From NCBI GenBank assembly GCA_964367685.1, contig CAYIYM010000043.1:1-15085 (forward strand): a DNA stretch of 15,085 nucleotides, written 5' to 3'. The notes beneath the pieces were generated by a model. The model was given only the letters and a program-made list of their open reading frames with translations, made no database searches and was not told the origin of the DNA. Below are positions 1-6,319 of the stretch, piece after piece (position 1 is the stretch's first letter; each line of letters starts with the position of its first letter). The translations under genes and the position numbers were made by a program. The DNA comes from CAUPWF01 sp964367685 (lineage in GTDB: Bacteria; Bacillota; Clostridia; Lachnospirales; Lachnospiraceae).

Positions 1-23
1 CTTAATTCTAATATCCGATGATA

Positions 24-896
24 TTATTCAGCCTTTTTTGTTGCTGCTCTAAGTAATGTAATAGCTGTGTATGTTACAACCACGATTACTAACCAGATTA
101 AGTACTCAAGTGGAATATCAAGTACTAATTTAACAGCTAGGTAAACCCCTACAACTCCACCAAGTGTGATAGCCATAGATGGTAATCTCTCATAAGCACC
201 TTCTTTGATGAATTTCGCAGAAGCAACTGGCATTAAGAATGCGCAAGATCCCATAACAAGTGGGAATGCTACAAGTGGAGACAATCCTAATAAATATACC
301 GCTGCCATACCAGGTCCATATAAACCAACACCTGCTGGCATCATAGCTCCAAGAATGAAGTAAATCACGATACCGATGATTAATTTAACTCCTGTTAAAC
401 CAATATCTGTATTTCCTTCTCCTGTTTCCCATAAACCTAATTGTTGTAACAAGAAGATTGCAGCTGTAATCAAAAGAGCAATACCCATGATTAACTGAAT
501 CTTCTTAGTTGGTAAGTGAGATACAACTTTAGAACCAAAGTAAGAACCTACAACTGATGCTGCAAGTAATGAAACTAATGTAAGTGGTTCTACTTCTACT
601 TTATCAATAAAGATGAAAGCTTCTACAATAACTGGGATACAACATCCAACATTAAGTACACCTGGGATAAATCTATCATCACATTGCTTTGTTGCTCTAA
701 GCAATGTAGTTGTAGGTGCAAATGATCCTATTCCTAATGTATCAAAGAAGTTTACTACCGCTCCGATAATTAATGTAATTGGCCAACTTCTCTTTTCTAA
801 TTCTTTTCTGTGTGCAAAGAAATCTTTTACAAATACCGCTGCAAATCCTACAGCAAAAATACCTAGCACTACTAACATGATTGTTGAAACACTCAT
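24..896 (-). CDS. TSUP (TauE/SafE-type) anion permease
   Basis: Predicted polytopic inner-membrane transporter of the sulfite exporter TauE/SafE (TSUP) family, whose members move small organosulfur or sulfur oxyanion compounds. The 290-residue product is almost entirely hydrophobic helices, with the family's two-fold arrangement: an N-terminal half with NFFDTLGIGSFAP (about residues 49-61) and a C-terminal half with a similar small-residue turn, GAMMPAGVGLYGPG. The frame is open upstream to 944, but I start at the ATG at 896 because GGAGG lies 8 nt before it (905-909) and the protein then begins directly with a hydrophobic helix. The substrate cannot be read from sequence. It is transcribed divergently from the selenoprotein gene, which makes a sulfur- or selenium-related role conceivable but unproven. 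The stop codon lies 23 bases from the window edge, so its downstream context is unknown. Confidence 0.85.
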   Translation of the reverse strand: MSVSTIMLVVLGIFAVGFAAVFVKDFFAHRKELEKRSWPITLIIGAVVNFFDTLGIGSFAPTTTLLRATKQCDDRFIPGVLNVGCCIPVIVEAFIFIDKVEVEPLTLVSLLAASVVGSYFGSKVVSHLPTKKIQLIMGIALLITAAIFLLQQLGLWETGEGNTDIGLTGVKLIIGIVIYFILGAMMPAGVGLYGPGMAAVYLLGLSPLVAFPLVMGSCAFLMPVASAKFIKEGAYERLPSMAITLGGVVGVYLAVKLVLDIPLEYLIWLVIVVVTYTAITLLRAATKKAE

Positions 897-1163
897 TATT
901 TTTTCCTCCATGAAATAAATTAAATTTCTGATTTCATAAATCATATAAATTATACCCCGATATATAATTTACATTTATTTATCAACCGTTATAATTATAA
1001 CAATATTATTTTCAATAGTCAACTACTTAACCATAATTTGTATATGATTTTATAAGATTTTCTTAAGTTTTAGGTCACTTCCTTTTCACAATGTATTTTT
1101 CTCCAAAACAAATGTCGCCACATGCAATTATTTTCATTTCTCTCCATATACAATATGATAATT

Positions 1164-1237
1164 CATTGACGATTTTCTCTAATTCCACACCATAATATTT
1201 CATTGACATTTTCCTAATTCTATAGCATGATGTATAC
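1164..1237 (+). repeat. Imperfect tandem duplication of a promoter-like block
   Basis: Two adjacent 37-base blocks (1164-1200 and 1201-1237) align after small gaps. Both start CATTGAC, continue with ATTTTC, then CTAATTC, and reach CATAAT (1191-1196) or CATGAT (1226-1231). The -35-like TTGACG of the first block becomes TTGACA in the second, and the spacer shortens from 19 to 17. The second copy therefore looks like the functional promoter and the first a weaker ancestor or a regulator-binding copy. The duplication is seen directly; its role is inferred. Confidence 0.55.
1203..1231 (+). promoter_or_regulatory. Probable promoter of the selenoprotein gene
   Basis: TTGACA (1203-1208) is followed by a 17-bp spacer and CATGAT (1226-1231), which keeps the conserved second A and final T of a -10 box. 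Transcription would start near 1238, leaving a leader of about 30 nt before the ATG at 1270. The left arm of the inverted repeat at 1227-1256 overlaps the -10 box. Confidence 0.55.
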
Positions 1238-1256
1238 ATAAATAATTATACATCAT
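1227..1256 (+). promoter_or_regulatory. 10-bp perfect inverted repeat, possible operator
   Basis: ATGATGTATA (1227-1236) and TATACATCAT (1247-1256) are perfect inverted repeats separated by 10 bases, so the arm centres are 20 bp (about two helical turns) apart. The repeat begins within the -10 box and ends immediately before the AGGAGG ribosome site. It could be a dimeric repressor site or, as RNA, a leader hairpin next to the ribosome site. With so little G+C a stem is weak, so I favour a DNA operator. No regulator is identified. Confidence 0.45.
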
Positions 1257-1269
1257 AGGAGGTCTACAC

Positions 1270-1554
1270 ATGAAAAAAGTAATCATGTATTCCAATCAAC
1301 ACTGAGGAACCTGCGAACCAGTGAAAGAGGCTCTTTCACAAGCAGGAATTAAATTCTTAGTACAAGATATTTCAACAGGTATGTTGCCACTAAAAAACTT
1401 TTTAAAACTACGCGATACACGTGAAGAATTTCTTCCAATGAAGGAAGCAGAGAGAGTCGGATTACCATGCCTTGTAATCGGCAACGACAAAACCATTATG
1501 TTCGAAGATGATAATCTTCCTGAGATCATAGAGTTTATTATGCAACCTGAATAG
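1270..1554 (+). CDS. Glutaredoxin-like selenoprotein (Sec encoded by UGA)
   Basis: A 94-residue thiol/selenol oxidoreductase with a glutaredoxin-like fold, cytoplasmic since it has no signal peptide. The reading frame opens with ATG at 1270, 7 nt after a perfect AGGAGG, and is interrupted only by TGA at 1303-1305 (codon 12). Read as selenocysteine, this gives the motif U-G-T-C (U12, C15) at the end of the first beta strand, exactly where the CxxC of glutaredoxins sits. Downstream features of the clostridial glutaredoxin-related proteins are present: FLKLRDTREEF (44-54) and VGLPCLV (63-69), with the cis-proline P66 and an extra cysteine C67. A SECIS-like hairpin follows the UGA. Without recoding, only a 77-codon GTG-started fragment at 1321 remains; it lacks the active site and has no ribosome site. 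Expression requires SelA, SelB, SelD and tRNA-Sec elsewhere in the genome. The partner substrate is unknown. It is monocistronic, ending at a hairpin. A nonsense mutation or sequencing error is the alternative, less likely given the hairpin and the position of the UGA. Confidence 0.88.
1303..1346 (+). promoter_or_regulatory. Bacterial SECIS element with its UGA codon
   Basis: After the UGA (1303-1305) the mRNA can fold into an outer stem, CCUGC (1310-1314) with GCAGG (1342-1346), an asymmetric internal loop (6 and 2 nt), and an 8-bp perfect upper stem, GUGAAAGA (1321-1328) with UCUUUCAC (1332-1339). The apical loop is GGC, or AGGCU if the closing A-U pair is open. It begins 23 nt after the UGA. 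Bacterial SECIS elements are known to lie inside the coding region just after the UGA, with at least one G at the start of the apical loop for SelB binding; this one fits. Confidence 0.82.
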
Positions 1555-1561
1555 AAACATC

Positions 1562-1599
1562 AAGAGGTGAAACAGAATCTATTATCTGTTTCACCTCTT
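1562..1599. terminator. Strong hairpin between convergent selenoprotein and galT genes
   Basis: A 15-bp perfect stem (1562-1576 with 1585-1599) and an 8-nt loop begin 7 bases after the selenoprotein stop codon. On the plus strand it is followed by TTTCTATAATT, a modest U-tract. It sits between convergent genes, and may also serve galT on the minus strand, although galT ends 57 bases away and the minus-strand T-tract is poor. Confidence 0.75.
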
Positions 1600-1655
1600 T
1601 CTATAATTCATCCTATTACTACTATATATCATGATGTTCCACTTGGAATTTATAA

Positions 1656-3155
1656 CTAAAGTACATTCATAAATCGTGCAAATGCCATTCTTCCTTCTGT
1701 ATCACACTTAAATACACCTGCATTTTCTAATACTTTAACAAATACTTTTCCCACTTCTGTTTCGATAATTTCATCTATCTGATCCGCACTTATCTCACCA
1801 TAAGTATTTCTAATTTGTTCTGCCCAGGCAGCATGTTTTGATAACACCTCATCGCGAGAGATATCTGCATTTTTAACCAATGCTTGTCCTAGTAATTCCA
1901 TTTCATTTTTCAAACGTGCCGGAAGGACTGCCAGCCCCATTACCTCGATTAAGCCGATATTCTCCTTTTTAATATGGTGTAACTCTTGGTGAGGATGGAA
2001 CAACCCGTCAGGATGTTCTTCTGTTACTCTATTATTTCTCAGTGCTAAATCCACTTCGAATTTCCCATTCGCTTTTCTTACTATTGGAGTTATTGTATTA
2101 TGAGGGACTTCATTTGTAAATGCTTGAATTTCTACAGCTTCATCCGAATATTCTCTCCATTTTTCCAAAATATGAGTAGATAACTTTACTAACTTTTCAT
2201 CATCTTCACTTCTTAATCGAATAACAGATAGTGGCCACTTTACAATCCCAACTTCCACATCTTCATATCCTGTAATCTCAAACATCTTTTCAATTGGCGC
2301 ACTTGCCATTGCAAATGTGTAATTCCCACCTTGAAAATGATCATGACTCAGAATCGAACCCCCAACAATCGGCAAATCTGCATTTGAACCCAAGAAATAA
2401 TGGGGGAATAATTTCACAAAATCCAATAACTTTCTGAAGGTAGCTTCTTCTATCTTCATCGGTGTATGATCCGCATTAAAGATAATACAGTGTTCATTAT
2501 AATAAACATATGGTGAATATTGAAATCCCCATGGAGTTTGATTCATTGTAATCGGAATCACTCGATGATTTTGGCGTGCCGGATGATTCCCTCGCCCAGC
2601 ATATCCTTCATTCTCCATACATAATAAACATTTCGGGTAACTACTATTTTTTGCTTTCAGAGCCGCTGCAATGGCTTTTGGATCTTTTTCCGGTTTCGAC
2701 AAGTTAATAGTAATATCAATGTCACCGAATTCACTGCTTACTTTCCATTTTTTATCTTTTGCTACTCGATATCGTCTAATATAGTCACTGTCTTGGCTTA
2801 ATTTATAAAAATAATTTGTTGCCTCTACAGGATCTTTTTTGTAAGCCTTTGCAAATGCATCTTGTACCTGGCCTGGACGTGGTATAAAACAGTTCATTAA
2901 CTTAGTATCAAATAAATCTCTACTTGTTATATCATCTTCAATAATCTTTCTTCCAATCGCCTCATCCAATAACTCAGCTAAAATTGTTTCTAACTCGTTT
3001 ATCTGTACCTCTTCTACCCCACCACAAGGAGCTACATACTCTTCTTCTCCAAACAATGCGATTAATAAATTTGTTGTATATACTCTTTCACACTCTGGTA
3101 TCAACCCTGTATTAATGCCGTATTGAACTAATTTTCCAATATTATTATAAAACAT
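1656..3155 (-). CDS. galT: Galactose-1-phosphate uridylyltransferase, class II
   Basis: Second Leloir pathway enzyme: transfers UMP between UDP-glucose and galactose-1-phosphate, giving UDP-galactose and glucose-1-phosphate in the cytoplasm. The product of about 499 residues has the length of the Firmicutes class II GalT, distinct from the roughly 350-residue E. coli type. Visible motifs are CLLCMENEGYAGR (about 176-188), HPARQNHRVIPI, the histidine-rich SHDHFQGG (about 270-277), and the late HPHQELHHIKKENIGLIEVMG block (its first and last segments are typical of the class). The frame also allows a GTG start at 3161, but I prefer ATG at 3155 because GGGG lies 9 nt before it. Its first 11 bases overlap the end of galK, so translation is probably coupled. 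No galE is present in the window, so the epimerase must be encoded elsewhere. Confidence 0.95.
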   Translation of the reverse strand: MFYNNIGKLVQYGINTGLIPECERVYTTNLLIALFGEEEYVAPCGGVEEVQINELETILAELLDEAIGRKIIEDDITSRDLFDTKLMNCFIPRPGQVQDAFAKAYKKDPVEATNYFYKLSQDSDYIRRYRVAKDKKWKVSSEFGDIDITINLSKPEKDPKAIAAALKAKNSSYPKCLLCMENEGYAGRGNHPARQNHRVIPITMNQTPWGFQYSPYVYYNEHCIIFNADHTPMKIEEATFRKLLDFVKLFPHYFLGSNADLPIVGGSILSHDHFQGGNYTFAMASAPIEKMFEITGYEDVEVGIVKWPLSVIRLRSEDDEKLVKLSTHILEKWREYSDEAVEIQAFTNEVPHNTITPIVRKANGKFEVDLALRNNRVTEEHPDGLFHPHQELHHIKKENIGLIEVMGLAVLPARLKNEMELLGQALVKNADISRDEVLSKHAAWAEQIRNTYGEISADQIDEIIETEVGKVFVKVLENAGVFKCDTEGRMAFARFMNVL

Positions 3156-4314
3156 AAGCACCTGCCCCTACATCTACCACATAGATTTCTGCATCATGAC
3201 CAACTTGCTCCGCGTACTTCTTACTGATAATCTCTTTGAATTCTTCTACCGCTTCATCTTTCACAATACTTACTGTGCAACCACCGAATCCACCACCTGT
3301 AATCCTTGACCCTATTACACCGTCGATTCCCCAAGCAAGTTCCACCAAATAGTCTACTTCTTCACATGAAACTTCATAATCATCTCGTAACGAAACGTGG
3401 GATGCATTCATTAACTTCCCAAATGTTTCAATATCTTTTTCTTTTAATGCAGCAACTGCTTTTATTGTTCTTTGATTTTCATAAACAGCATGCTTTGCTC
3501 TAAGGACACGCACTTCATCTTTAATCACATGTTTATTTGCTTCAAATTCTTCTTCTGTTAAATCACCTAGGCCATTTAATTCGATCACAGTCTTTAATTC
3601 TTCAACTGCCTTCTCACACTCTGATCTGCGATCATTATAAGCCGAATCAACCAAACTATGCTTCACCTTACTATTTGTAATTACAATCTTAGCTCCATCT
3701 AATTTAATTGGTGCATATTCATAAGAAAGATCACTTGTATCCAAGAAGATTGCATGATCTTTTTTTCCCATCGCACTTGCAAATTGATCCATAATCCCAC
3801 AATTACATCCATTAAAATTATTCTCTGAATACTGCCCAATCAAAGCTATATCTGTCATTGTCAACTGATCAAATCCATACATATCTTTTAACATTAATCC
3901 TGTAAGTACTTCTAATGATGCCGATGAAGACAATCCCGAACCACTTGGAATATTCCCATAAATACAAACATCCAAACCTGTTTTTAATTCATATCCCAAT
4001 TCTTCAAATCTACACATAACACCCTTTGGATAATTCGTCCAATCTGCTGCCGGATTTGGAACAAGATCATCTAGGCTTGTTTTTACAATTCCCATATGCT
4101 CAAAATTTATAGACAAGAAATTTAATGCTCGATCTTCTCTCTTTCTTGCTACCGCATAAGTTCCTAAAGTTAATGCACACGGAAATACATGCCCCGCATT
4201 ATAATCTGTATGTTCACCAATCAAATTTACTCGGCCTGGTGCAAAATATACTTTAATTTCCCCGCCAGCTCCAAACACGGATTCAAATTTGCTTATTAGT
4301 TCTTGTTTATTCAT
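3145..4314 (-). CDS. galK: Galactokinase
   Basis: First Leloir pathway enzyme: ATP-dependent phosphorylation of alpha-D-galactose to galactose-1-phosphate. The 389-residue product is a full-length GHMP-family kinase: galactokinase signature GRVNLIGEHTDYNAG (27-41), the ATP-binding glycine/serine loop PSGSGLSSSAS (123-133) and the C-terminal GHMP motif GGGFGGC (340-346). The frame is open to 4350, but the ATG at 4314 has GGAGG five nt upstream (4320-4324) and gives the usual N-terminus, so the twelve extra residues are rejected. It is the first gene of a galK-galT operon read from a promoter at 4373-4401, with an AraC-family regulator divergently upstream. Confidence 0.96.
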   Translation of the reverse strand: MNKQELISKFESVFGAGGEIKVYFAPGRVNLIGEHTDYNAGHVFPCALTLGTYAVARKREDRALNFLSINFEHMGIVKTSLDDLVPNPAADWTNYPKGVMCRFEELGYELKTGLDVCIYGNIPSGSGLSSSASLEVLTGLMLKDMYGFDQLTMTDIALIGQYSENNFNGCNCGIMDQFASAMGKKDHAIFLDTSDLSYEYAPIKLDGAKIVITNSKVKHSLVDSAYNDRRSECEKAVEELKTVIELNGLGDLTEEEFEANKHVIKDEVRVLRAKHAVYENQRTIKAVAALKEKDIETFGKLMNASHVSLRDDYEVSCEEVDYLVELAWGIDGVIGSRITGGGFGGCTVSIVKDEAVEEFKEIISKKYAEQVGHDAEIYVVDVGAGAYVL

Positions 4315-4355
4315 AGTAACCTCCATTATAATCTCTGTAAAATACTGCATTATTG

Positions 4356-4384
4356 TTGCTTATTATCTCTATATCATATAAAAT
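4356..4384 (+). promoter_or_regulatory. Possible promoter of the AraC-family gene
   Basis: TTGCTT (4356-4361), a 17-bp spacer and TAAAAT (4379-4384) face the regulator gene. It overlaps the oppositely directed galK promoter, so the two could compete. The boxes are imperfect in an AT-rich gap, so confidence is low. Confidence 0.35.
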
Positions 4385-4401
4385 AAATTCAATAGATTCA
4401 A
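4373..4401 (-). promoter_or_regulatory. galK promoter with ATTCAAT direct repeat
   Basis: On the minus strand TTGAAT (4396-4401) and TATGAT (4373-4378) are separated by exactly 17 bp, giving a leader of about 50 nt before galK. The -35 box lies in a direct repeat, ATTCAAT at 4387-4393 and again at 4396-4402 (plus-strand reading), a plausible contact site for the divergent AraC-type regulator. The promoter match is seen; the regulator link is inferred. Confidence 0.6.
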
Positions 4402-4448
4402 TGTATATATGTACTAACTATATGTCATTTTGTTGCAAGGAGTAAAGG

Positions 4449-5279
4449 ATGTCAAATTCTTATAAAAATTCTTATAAATCACCGCAGAAAAAATTAGTTT
4501 CATTATCTGTTTACAATACAGGATACCAGAAGTGTCTACCCAACCATCAATGGGGGCCCGGGATACGTGATCACTTTTTATTACACCATGTCATTTCCGG
4601 CGAAGGATATTACATTCACAATAACACAACCTACAATCTTAGGGCTGGGGATACATTTTTAATCTACCCCTTTGATGAAGCTTCCTATTATGCCGATTAT
4701 GAATCTCCCTGGGAATATGCATGGGTTGGCTTTGCTGGGACAGATGCATCTACCATATTACATGCCGCAGGATTCTCAAAAGATCATCCCGTTATTACAC
4801 AAACTCAAAATAGCGATTATATCCGGCGACAGTTAATTCGCATATACGAAGCTAGCGGTAGTAATCTGTATAATGAAGTCGAAATGACTGGACGCCTATA
4901 TACCGCCCTATCTGGTTTCCTTGATTCTAATATAGCAGAAACCAACACTGCAATCACCTCTTATGAAAGCTATACACAGAAAGCAATTGAATTTATACAT
5001 ACAAATTATTCTTATCCAATATCCGTGGTGGATATTGCATATTATGTTGGTATTAGCAGAAGCCATCTATTCCGTGCTTTTCAAGAAACATTAAAACTCT
5101 CTCCCAAAGAATATTTGACACAATTTCGAATCAATCAGGCCTCTACCTTATTGAAGCATTCAGATTTGTCTATTACTGTAATCGGCCGATCTGTTGGTTT
5201 TGAAGACAACTTAAATTTCTCGAAATCATTTAAAAAACACACAACTCTAAGCCCCAGTGCTTTTCGAGCAACGCAATAA
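4449..5279 (+). CDS. AraC-family regulator, probably of galactose genes
   Basis: A 276-residue cytoplasmic transcription factor with an N-terminal cupin-like AraC ligand-binding domain (about 25-160; HVISGEGYYIHNNTTYNLRAGDTFLI contains the typical beta-barrel pattern, in two pieces HVISGEGYY and LRAGDTFLIYPF) and a C-terminal double helix-turn-helix (about 175-276). The second HTH carries the family signature around VGFEDNLNFSKSFKKHTTLSP. The architecture is that of MsmR/RafR-like sugar-responsive activators. The start has AAGGAG 7 nt upstream. It is divergent from galK with only 134 bases between them, so regulation of galKT is the natural inference; the inducer is unknown. A lipid kinase gene follows 47 bases downstream and could be co-transcribed. 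Confidence 0.88.
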   Translation: MSNSYKNSYKSPQKKLVSLSVYNTGYQKCLPNHQWGPGIRDHFLLHHVISGEGYYIHNNTTYNLRAGDTFLIYPFDEASYYADYESPWEYAWVGFAGTDASTILHAAGFSKDHPVITQTQNSDYIRRQLIRIYEASGSNLYNEVEMTGRLYTALSGFLDSNIAETNTAITSYESYTQKAIEFIHTNYSYPISVVDIAYYVGISRSHLFRAFQETLKLSPKEYLTQFRINQASTLLKHSDLSITVIGRSVGFEDNLNFSKSFKKHTTLSPSAFRATQ

Positions 5280-5326
5280 CCATAGCACAGCTCACAAACT
5301 ATACTATACGAATAAAGAGGTTTCTT

Positions 5327-6241
5327 ATGTTATATTTTATTATCAACCCCAACGCACGAACAGGTCTAGGCAAAAAAATATGGACTCAAGTAGAACAAGA
5401 ACTCATTCTTAAAAATATTTCTTACAACGCTACCGTAACCACACATCGCGGACACGCCTCTAAGGAAGCGCGACTAATTGCATCTACAGTAGAATCACCT
5501 ACAATCATCATATTAGGCGGAGATGGAACAATTAATGAAGTAGTTAATGGCTTGCGCGAATACTCTACAATAACCATTGGATATATTCCAACTGGATCTA
5601 GTAACGACTTTTGCCGTAGTATGAAACTACCTTCCACACCAAGCGAAGCGCTACATACAATATTAACATCTAAAAACAGAACAACTGTAGATATTGGACG
5701 TGTTGCTTATAATCAGAAAGTCAGAAATTTCTCAGTTAGTTGCGGCATTGGCTTCGACGCTTTAGTTGCACAACGCGTACAGACTTCCCACTTAAAGAAA
5801 TTTTTTAATAAAATTAAGCTAGGGAAATTAGTTTATGCTGCAGTGGCCCTGCAACAACTTGCTCTCTATAAGCCAGATTCAATTAATGTTACAGTTGATA
5901 ATAAGCAATACACCTTCGATAAAACCGTTTTCGTTGCGATCATGAATCAACCTTATGAGGGTGGAGGATTAAAATTTTGTCCACAAGCTGTTTCCAACGA
6001 TTCAATGCTTGACCTTTGTGTTGCATCAAATATTAGTAAGCTGAAAATATTATTTTTATTGCCTTTAGCGTTCAAAGGCTTACACAAATATTTTAATGGA
6101 GTTACTATGTTAAGAGGTTCCTCCATACAACTGTCGACAGTAGAGCCACATTTTATGCATACAGACGGAGAATCGTTACCACTCATCACTTCTCTTTCAG
6201 CTACTTGTTGCAGTACGCAAATCAACTTGATTATTCCATAA
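5327..6241 (+). CDS. Diacylglycerol kinase-like lipid kinase (YegS/BmrU type)
   Basis: A 304-residue member of the diacylglycerol kinase catalytic family (DagK/YegS/BmrU), which phosphorylates diacylglycerol or a related lipid with ATP at the inner face of the membrane. Motifs are in the usual order: N-terminal FIINPNARTGLGK (4-16), the nucleotide-binding GGDGTINEVVNGL (64-76), PTGSSNDFCRS (88-98), and a C-terminal beta domain with GGGLKFCPQAVSNDSMLDLC and HTDGE. The length is normal. The start has AAAGAGG 6 nt upstream. A PAP2-like phosphatase lies 78 bases downstream, so kinase and phosphatase may act on opposite sides of the same lipid-phosphate pool. The exact lipid cannot be determined from sequence. 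Confidence 0.9.
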   Translation: MLYFIINPNARTGLGKKIWTQVEQELILKNISYNATVTTHRGHASKEARLIASTVESPTIIILGGDGTINEVVNGLREYSTITIGYIPTGSSNDFCRSMKLPSTPSEALHTILTSKNRTTVDIGRVAYNQKVRNFSVSCGIGFDALVAQRVQTSHLKKFFNKIKLGKLVYAAVALQQLALYKPDSINVTVDNKQYTFDKTVFVAIMNQPYEGGGLKFCPQAVSNDSMLDLCVASNISKLKILFLLPLAFKGLHKYFNGVTMLRGSSIQLSTVEPHFMHTDGESLPLITSLSATCCSTQINLIIP

Positions 6242-6256
6242 TCTTCCATTATCTCA

Positions 6257-6285
6257 TTGTTCCATAACTAAGATTATGATATACT
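6257..6285 (+). promoter_or_regulatory. Probable promoter of the PAP2-like gene
   Basis: TTGTTC (6257-6262) and TATACT (6280-6285) are separated by 17 bp, which places the start of transcription near 6292, about 28 nt before the ATG. The PAP2-like gene may therefore be read separately from the kinase gene. Confidence 0.55.
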
Positions 6286-6319
6286 TGAAATCGTACTACT
6301 TAAATTAAGGAGCACTATA

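Larger units (their letters stand above)
897..1269. other. Divergent intergenic region, permease / selenoprotein
   Basis: This 373-base AT-rich gap holds the control signals of two divergent genes and no gene that I can support. On the left are the permease ribosome site (905-909) and a possible minus-strand -10, TATAAT (949-954), without a convincing -35. The middle part, about 960-1160, is AT-rich with no clear hairpin. On the right are two tandem promoter-like blocks, an inverted repeat and the AGGAGG site (1257-1262) of the selenoprotein gene. A 34-codon ATG frame (1091-1195) has no ribosome site and is not called. Confidence 0.6.

Noticed and set aside
949..977. Full promoter for the TSUP permease
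   Set aside because: A TATAAT is present at 949-954, but the matching -35 position has a poor sequence, so I only mention the -10 in the intergenic entry.
1091..1195. 34-codon ATG frame in the permease/selenoprotein gap
   Set aside because: No ribosome site, no recognisable protein features, and it runs through the promoter-like repeat blocks.
1270..1305. Nonsense mutation or sequencing error making the glutaredoxin gene a pseudogene
   Set aside because: The stop falls exactly on the catalytic position, is TGA, and is followed by a SECIS-like hairpin; the rest of the frame is intact. A pseudogene would not predict this combination.
1321..1554. Stand-alone 77-codon GTG-initiated protein
   Set aside because: No ribosome site precedes the GTG, it lacks the redox motif and first strand of the fold, and the complete frame from 1270 explains it better through UGA recoding.
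3306..3503. Open frame on the plus strand inside galK, and similar frames opposite other genes
   Set aside because: These are antisense shadows of well-supported genes, without ribosome sites or protein-like composition.
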